NCBI GenBank assembly: GCA_026003235.1
Contig: BPGW01000001.1
Location: forward strand, 280,224 to 344,223
Length of the DNA: 64,000 nucleotides
Reading direction: 5' to 3'
From: Bacteroidia bacterium
GTDB taxonomy: Bacteria > Bacteroidota > Bacteroidia > SpSt-205
Numbering within the stretch: position 1 is the first letter of the stretch; the number at the start of each line of letters is the position of its first letter. Made by a program: the position numbers and the translations under genes. The notes under the pieces are model-generated. The model saw only the letters and a program-made list of their open reading frames with translations, did not search any database and had not been told where the DNA came from. Positions 58,782 to 64,000 of this stretch are shown piece after piece.

Positions 58782-60731
58782 ATGGCTACGCATGCAATGG
58801 AGGGCACTCATGCCCATGTCCATGAGGGACACGGGCACGACCATGCCCACAAGGAAACCTTCTGGACCAAGTATATCTTCAGCCAGGACCACAAGACTAT
58901 CGCCAAGCAGTTTCTGCTTACCGGTTTTACGGCGGGGTTTATTGGGATCCTTCTCTCGGCGATTTTCCGGCTGCAGCTTGCTTTTCCAGATAAGTCCTTT
59001 CCGTTTCTGGAGACGATTTTAGGCAAGTGGGCGCCGGAGGGCCGGTTGGACCCCAACTTTTACATGGCCCTGGTCACCATGCACGGCACGATCCTGGTTT
59101 TCTGGCTGCTGACGGGAGGCTTAAGCGGTACCTTCGCCAACTTGCTCATCCCGCTTCAAATTGGGGCCCGGGATATGGCTTCCCCTTTTCTAAACATGCT
59201 CTCGTTTCACTTCTTCTTCTGGGGTACGGTGGTGCTTTTTGCCTCCTTTTTTGTGGAGACAGGGCCTGCGGCGGCGGGATGGACGGTCTATCCCCCTCTC
59301 AGTGCGCTACCTCAGGCTATGCCGGGTTCGGGGTTAGGCATGATCTTGTGGATCGTGGCGCTGGTACTTTTTGTGGTCGGGGTACTGATGGGCGGGCTCA
59401 ACTACATCACCACCGTCCTGAATATGCGCACCCAGGGGATGAGTCTCTTTCGAATGCCGTTGGTGGTATGGGCTCTCTTTACGGTGGCGGTGCTGGGGCT
59501 CTTGAGCTTCCCCCCGGCGGTGGCGGCCTTCATCTTGCTTCTCTTTGATCACAGCCTCGGTACAAGCTTTTATTTGTCGGATATCTACATTGCAGGCCAA
59601 GCTCTGCCTCAGCAAGGAGGCAATGTCCTTCTGTACTTGCATCTTTTCTGGTTCTTGGGGCACCCCGAAGTGTACATCGTGCTCTTACCGGCCTTGGGCA
59701 TCACGTCCGAGCTGATCACGGCTCACGCCCGTAAGCCTATCTTTGGCTATCGAATCATGGTGCTTTCCATCTTGGGCATTGCGTTCGTTTCGTTCATTGT
59801 GTGGGCGCATCACATCTTTGTGAGTGGGATGAACCCTCTTTTAGGGTCCATCTTTACTGCGACCACGCTATTAGTGGCGATTCCTTCGGCGATGAAGATC
59901 TTCAACTACATCTTCACTTTGTGGAAGGGGCGCATTCATCTCACTACGCCCATGCTTTTTGCGATCGGGACGGTGTCATTCTTTATTAGTGGGGGGCTTA
60001 CGGGCTTTTTCCTTGGGGTGGCGCCCCTGGATATTCCCCTGCATAACACGTACTTCGTGGTGGGGCACTTCCACCTGGTGATGGGGGTGTCGGCTGTCTT
60101 TGCCATGTTTGGCGGCACTTACCACTGGTTCCCTCGGCTGTGGGGCCGCATGATGAACGAACGCTTAGGCTACATCCACTTCTGGTTGACCTTCATCGGG
60201 GCGAATCTGGTCTTTTTCCCCATGTATTACATGGGGTTTGGAGGGGTGCCTCGGCGGTATTATGCTTTTACCGAGTTTAGCTTCACCAGTCAGTGGCAGA
60301 ACCTCAATGTATTCATCACTGTTGCGGCCCTGATTACGATTGCTGCCCAGTTTATCTTCATTTACAACTTTTTCCACAGCATGTTCTGGGGCAAGCCTGC
60401 GCCGCGCAACCCCTGGAAAGCTACTACGCTGGAATGGAGCTCGCCGGTAAAGCACCTTCACGGCAACTGGCCCGGTAAATTGCCGGTGGTTCACCGCTGG
60501 CCGTACGACTACTCCAAGCCGGGGGCGCCAGCTGACTTCATTCCTCAGTACATCTCGGACGAAGACATTGCTCGGGGTGTGCGGTGGTGGGAAGAGGATT
60601 TTGAGCCGCTGACGGTGATTGATAGGGCTGAACCCGAAGAAGGGGAAAAACAAGCCGCCTCTCCCGAGCCGAAGCCTGCTCCGGCTTTTTCTCCTAACGC
60701 CAAGCCGGAAGAAGGTTCTTCCCCCTCATGA
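58782..60731 (+). CDS. coxA: Cytochrome c oxidase subunit I
   Basis: LVTMHGTILVFWLLTGG, HLFWFLGHPEVYIVLLPALGITSE, VGHFHLVMGVSAVFAMFGG. Confidence 0.97.
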   Translation: MATHAMEGTHAHVHEGHGHDHAHKETFWTKYIFSQDHKTIAKQFLLTGFTAGFIGILLSAIFRLQLAFPDKSFPFLETILGKWAPEGRLDPNFYMALVTMHGTILVFWLLTGGLSGTFANLLIPLQIGARDMASPFLNMLSFHFFFWGTVVLFASFFVETGPAAAGWTVYPPLSALPQAMPGSGLGMILWIVALVLFVVGVLMGGLNYITTVLNMRTQGMSLFRMPLVVWALFTVAVLGLLSFPPAVAAFILLLFDHSLGTSFYLSDIYIAGQALPQQGGNVLLYLHLFWFLGHPEVYIVLLPALGITSELITAHARKPIFGYRIMVLSILGIAFVSFIVWAHHIFVSGMNPLLGSIFTATTLLVAIPSAMKIFNYIFTLWKGRIHLTTPMLFAIGTVSFFISGGLTGFFLGVAPLDIPLHNTYFVVGHFHLVMGVSAVFAMFGGTYHWFPRLWGRMMNERLGYIHFWLTFIGANLVFFPMYYMGFGGVPRRYYAFTEFSFTSQWQNLNVFITVAALITIAAQFIFIYNFFHSMFWGKPAPRNPWKATTLEWSSPVKHLHGNWPGKLPVVHRWPYDYSKPGAPADFIPQYISDEDIARGVRWWEEDFEPLTVIDRAEPEEGEKQAASPEPKPAPAFSPNAKPEEGSSPS

Positions 60732-61699
60732 GCGCGGAGAGGGTCCCTCTTCTTCGGCTGCGGTGGATAGCGGGCGGGGTGGCGGTGCTGTTTTTCCTTG
60801 TCATCGTGGCGGGCGTTACGGTACGCGTGCTGGGAGCGGGGATGGGCTGCCCTGATTGGCCTACCTGTTATGGGCAGCTCATCCCCCCTCTCCATGTGTC
60901 GCAGCTTCCCCCAGATTACCGAGAGCGGTATGCGGTAGCGGGTCGCTTGGCTGAGCCCTTTGACCCGCTCAAGACCTGGGCCGAATACCTCAACCGGCTG
61001 CTGAGCGTGGTAGCTGGGCTGGGGGTTCTCTTCATGGTGGCTTACACCTGGCTTTTTCTGCGGGGGGATCGGCGCCTTCTGCTGTATGTGAGCCTTGTAC
61101 CTGTGCTTCTCCTTGTCCAGGCGCTTTTAGGGTGGCGGGTAGTGGCTTCGTACCTGGCTGAACACCTCGTCACCGTGCACATGCTCTTTAGCGTGCTACT
61201 AACGGGGCTAGTCCTTTTGGTATGGGCGCGCACCTTTGGGCTACGGGAGAGGCCCTTGCAAGGGGAGTGGCGATGGTATGGCTGGTTGGGGGTGGGAAGC
61301 TGGCTTCTCCTCCTGGTGCAGGTGCTCTTGGGGGCCGGGCTGCGGGCTATCATCAGCCAAAAGGGCGTAGAACAAGGACTAGACACCGTGCTCTTCTACG
61401 TGCATCGCAGCTTTTCCTGGTTTGTGTTGGGGGGGTGGGCGTACTTCCACTGGCGCTTGTATCGCGAGCCTGTACGGCAACCGCTGGCTCGTAGATGGGC
61501 CATCTGGACCACCCTCGCGCTCCTCCTACAAATAGGAACCGGCGCGGGTATGGCTTACTTGTCCTTTTCGCCGGTCCTACAGGTGGTACACCTGGTGTCT
61601 GCGCTCTTTGCCCTCAATGCGGGCTTTATCTGCTTGTACTTCCTGCGAAACACCGTATATGGTCGCTCTGATCGGTTTGTCCCTGAGTTTTCTGCATAG
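60728..61699 (+). CDS. ctaA: Heme A synthase
   Basis: VTVRVLGAGMGCPDWPTCYGQLIPP...WAEYLNRLLSVVAGL...HLVTVHMLFSVLLTGLVL. Confidence 0.92.
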   Translation: MSAERVPLLRLRWIAGGVAVLFFLVIVAGVTVRVLGAGMGCPDWPTCYGQLIPPLHVSQLPPDYRERYAVAGRLAEPFDPLKTWAEYLNRLLSVVAGLGVLFMVAYTWLFLRGDRRLLLYVSLVPVLLLVQALLGWRVVASYLAEHLVTVHMLFSVLLTGLVLLVWARTFGLRERPLQGEWRWYGWLGVGSWLLLLVQVLLGAGLRAIISQKGVEQGLDTVLFYVHRSFSWFVLGGWAYFHWRLYREPVRQPLARRWAIWTTLALLLQIGTGAGMAYLSFSPVLQVVHLVSALFALNAGFICLYFLRNTVYGRSDRFVPEFSA

Positions 61700-62531
61700 G
61701 CTCTCGCTTTACCTCCAGCTTACCAAGCCGAGGCTTAGTATAGTGGTGGTGTTTTCTGCGGTGATGGGGGCGGTTTTGGCGGGCATGGAGGGCTGGCAAG
61801 GGTTAGTCTGGCTTCTTTTGGGCGGGTATGCTATTACAGGCTCGGCCAACGCTGCCAATCAGGTGTGGGAGCGAGAAAGCGATCGCCTCATGCGGCGTAC
61901 GTGTGATCGCCCTTTGCCGGCGGGCCTGGTGTCGGTGGGAGAAGGAATCGTTGTGAGTGGGCTCCTGTTACTAGTAGGGCTCTTGGTGTTAGGGGCTTTG
62001 CGGTGGGATGTGGCGGCCTGGGGTTTTCTGGCGTGGGCGTTGTATGTGCTGGGTTATACGCCTCTGAAGCGCAAAGGCGTCATAGCGGTGGTCTTGGGGG
62101 CTTTGCCGGGGGCCCTCCCGCCGGTGATTGGATACTGGGCGGTTCGGCCAGAGGCGACGCCTCTCCTGGGGTGGGTGTTCCTACTTCAGTTTCTCTGGCA
62201 GTTTCCTCATTTCTGGGTGATCGCTTGGCTTGCTCAGGAAGACTATGCGCGGGCCGGCTTTCGTATGCTACCTTTTCCTTATCAGGCCTCAGAAAAAAAC
62301 CGCCAAGCTCTTCTCCTTTCCGTGTGGGCTTTGGTGGGGGGGGCAGGCCTGGGCTTCTTATGGGGGCTGCCTTGGATGGCGGTGGGATGGGCTATCCTCT
62401 TAGGGGGGGTAATAGGGGTTCTGGCGCTAAGAGGGTTACGCTCGCCGAACCGCCGCAGTCTGCGCTATCTTTTGCTGGCTCTTACAGCGTACCTCACGCT
62501 ACTTTACCTGGGCTTATGGCTGCTGGTGTGA
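61659..62531 (+). CDS. ctaB: Protoheme IX farnesyltransferase (heme O synthase)
   Basis: LQLTKPRLSIVVVFSAVMGAVL...SANAANQVWERESDRLMRRTCDRPLPAGLVS...LQFLWQFPHFWVIAWLAQEDYARAGFRML. Confidence 0.92.
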   Translation: MVALIGLSLSFLHRLSLYLQLTKPRLSIVVVFSAVMGAVLAGMEGWQGLVWLLLGGYAITGSANAANQVWERESDRLMRRTCDRPLPAGLVSVGEGIVVSGLLLLVGLLVLGALRWDVAAWGFLAWALYVLGYTPLKRKGVIAVVLGALPGALPPVIGYWAVRPEATPLLGWVFLLQFLWQFPHFWVIAWLAQEDYARAGFRMLPFPYQASEKNRQALLLSVWALVGGAGLGFLWGLPWMAVGWAILLGGVIGVLALRGLRSPNRRSLRYLLLALTAYLTLLYLGLWLLV

Positions 62532-63085
62532 CAGGGCGCGGCGTGCACCCGAAGGAACTGCTCCTATGGCTCTACCTAGCTTCTACCGCCATGCTTTTTG
62601 CTGGCTTTACCAGCGCCTATTTGGTGCAGCGCTTTCATGAGTTCTGGAAAACTTTCCCGATCCCGCCTATATTCTGGGTCAACACGGGCGTTCTCTTGCT
62701 GAGCAGCCTCACTTTTTCGGCAGGTAGACGCGCCTTTGTGCAAGGTGATTACCGCAAGTTTCGTTATGCGCTCATGGTCACGCTTTTGTTGGGGGTGCTC
62801 TTTCTTTTTGGGCAGGTGGTAGGGTGGCAGCTTCTGGTCAGGGAGGGGCTGTTTCTGGCGGGGAACCACAAAGCGGTAAGTTACTTTTATGTGCTGACGG
62901 GTCTGCATGCGGTGCATTTGGTGGCAGGGCTAATCGTGATGGGGTATTGGACCTGGCGAGCGCTGCGTTATCGGGTGGGGCCTGAGCAAGCCCTGGGGCT
63001 ACGCTTGGCGGGCCTCTTCTGGCACGCCCTGGATGTGTTGTGGGTCTATCTCGTCGTATTTTTGCAGGTGAATCAACTCTTCTGA
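62516..63085 (+). CDS. Heme-copper oxidase subunit III family, first copy
   Basis: LLLWLYLASTAMLFAGFTSAYLVQRFHEFW...YFYVLTGLHAVHLVAGLIVMGYW...FWHALDVLWVYLVVFLQVNQLF. Confidence 0.87.
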   Translation: MAAGVTGRGVHPKELLLWLYLASTAMLFAGFTSAYLVQRFHEFWKTFPIPPIFWVNTGVLLLSSLTFSAGRRAFVQGDYRKFRYALMVTLLLGVLFLFGQVVGWQLLVREGLFLAGNHKAVSYFYVLTGLHAVHLVAGLIVMGYWTWRALRYRVGPEQALGLRLAGLFWHALDVLWVYLVVFLQVNQLF

Positions 63086-63086
63086 T

Positions 63087-63776
63087 ATGGCAGCGACAGC
63101 TACACAAGTACAGGACTTGAGTTCGCCTTGGAGCGGTGGCAAGTCCCCCTTCGGCAATGTCAGTTGGGGCAAGCTCATGATGTGGGTTTTCCTCCTGAGC
63201 GATGCCTTTACTTTTGGCTCCTTTCTCACGGCGTACGGGTTCATTCGCTTCAAGTCGGCTAACTGGCCTGATCCGGAGAAGGTATTTGATGCAGCGCCGG
63301 TATTGGGGCACGGCTATCCGCTGGTTTTCGTGGGGCTGATGACCTTTATCCTCATTGTAAGCAGCGTGACGATGGTGCTTTCCGTAGAGGCCGGCCATAG
63401 AAAGGACCGCAAAGGAGCTGCCCTTTACTTGTTTCTGACCATTCTGGGGGGGCTTACGTTCCTCAGTTGTCAAGCGTGGGAGTGGACCCACCTCATCACA
63501 GGGGACCCTGAGCATGTAAAGGCCGTTCTGACCCGCACCGTTGTACATAACCACGATTTTGCGCCGCAGTTTGGGCAGTTTTTCTTCCTGATTACGGGCT
63601 TTCATGGTTCCCACGTGCTGAGCGGGGTTATCCTGAATCTGGTGGTACTGGTGCAGATTCTGCGGGGGGACTTTGACCGGATAAACAACTACAATCGGGT
63701 GGAGAATATTGGCCTGTACTGGCATTTCGTGGACTTGGTCTGGGTTTTCGTGTTTACCTTCTTCTACCTGATTTGA
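63087..63776 (+). CDS. Heme-copper oxidase subunit III family, second copy
   Basis: KLMMWVFLLSDAFTFGSFLTAYGFIRF...FFLITGFHGSHVLSGVILNLVVL...GLYWHFVDLVWVFVFTFFYLI. Confidence 0.9.
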   Translation: MAATATQVQDLSSPWSGGKSPFGNVSWGKLMMWVFLLSDAFTFGSFLTAYGFIRFKSANWPDPEKVFDAAPVLGHGYPLVFVGLMTFILIVSSVTMVLSVEAGHRKDRKGAALYLFLTILGGLTFLSCQAWEWTHLITGDPEHVKAVLTRTVVHNHDFAPQFGQFFFLITGFHGSHVLSGVILNLVVLVQILRGDFDRINNYNRVENIGLYWHFVDLVWVFVFTFFYLI

Positions 63777-63780
63777 GCCT

Positions 63781-64000
63781 ATGGCAGCGACAGAGCATAG
63801 TCTGTGGTACAAAGTCTGGCGGCCTTTCCTGATACTTTTCTTCATAACTGCCGCGGAGTTTATCGTAGCCTTCACGGTTCCCAAGGGGGCTTTCAAGACC
63901 ACCCTCTTTGTGGCCATGACCATCGCCAAGGCTTTTTACATCACTGCGTACTTCATGCACATGAAATTTGAGCGGATCAGCTTAGCCTACATTATTATTT
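63781..64000 (+). CDS. Cytochrome c oxidase subunit IV-like protein (truncated by window end)
   Basis: MAATEHSLWYKVWRPFLILFFITAAEFIVAFTVPKGAFKTTLFVAMTIAKAFYITAYFMHMKFERIS. Confidence 0.8.
   Translation, partial: MAATEHSLWYKVWRPFLILFFITAAEFIVAFTVPKGAFKTTLFVAMTIAKAFYITAYFMHMKFERISLAYIII

Noticed and set aside
1-64000. CRISPR array
   Set aside because: No regularly spaced repeat series seen and no cas genes among the ORFs.
1-64000. Canonical IS element or prophage
   Set aside because: No transposase, integrase, terminase, portal or capsid sequence recognised; the tail-fibre-like protein at 38.4-39.2 kb stands alone.

Overview
The window is a 64 kb stretch of a gene-dense, high-GC, Bacteroidota-like genome. 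Lineage is inferred from TAnnTTTG promoter boxes, type IX secretion proteins and a C-terminal sorting domain. The first ~10.6 kb is a decayed restriction island: a type I hsdR and type III mod and res genes, all broken by frameshifts or stops. The rest is mostly ordinary chromosome: a PorE-like OmpA protein, a site-2 protease, LPS/cell-surface genes, coaD, a PorW/SprE-like lipoprotein, an M23 peptidase, tRNA-Cys(GCA), a seven-gene acyl-CoA catabolic operon, tyrS, recQ, murF, gatC, plsC, metG, a Fur-family regulator, an agmatinase-like gene, an M1 peptidase, a ThiE-like gene, an E1 dehydrogenase alpha-beta fusion, nadC, an acyl-CoA carboxylase, an ECF sigma factor, and a cox/cta cytochrome oxidase operon that runs off the end. 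The strongest observations are: (1) a DUF559/Vsr-like nuclease element with 36-bp hairpin-containing inverted repeats, inserted in frame inside mod; (2) Bacteroidota -7 boxes 4-7 nt upstream of many start codons, predicting widespread leaderless mRNAs; (3) an A/T-rich single-gene insert between 75-bp direct repeats derived from the 3' end of an acyl-CoA dehydrogenase-SCP2 fusion gene; (4) a run of +1 indels in housekeeping genes at 44-52 kb, which I read mainly as sequence error. All family assignments are from motif recognition by eye; no searches were run.
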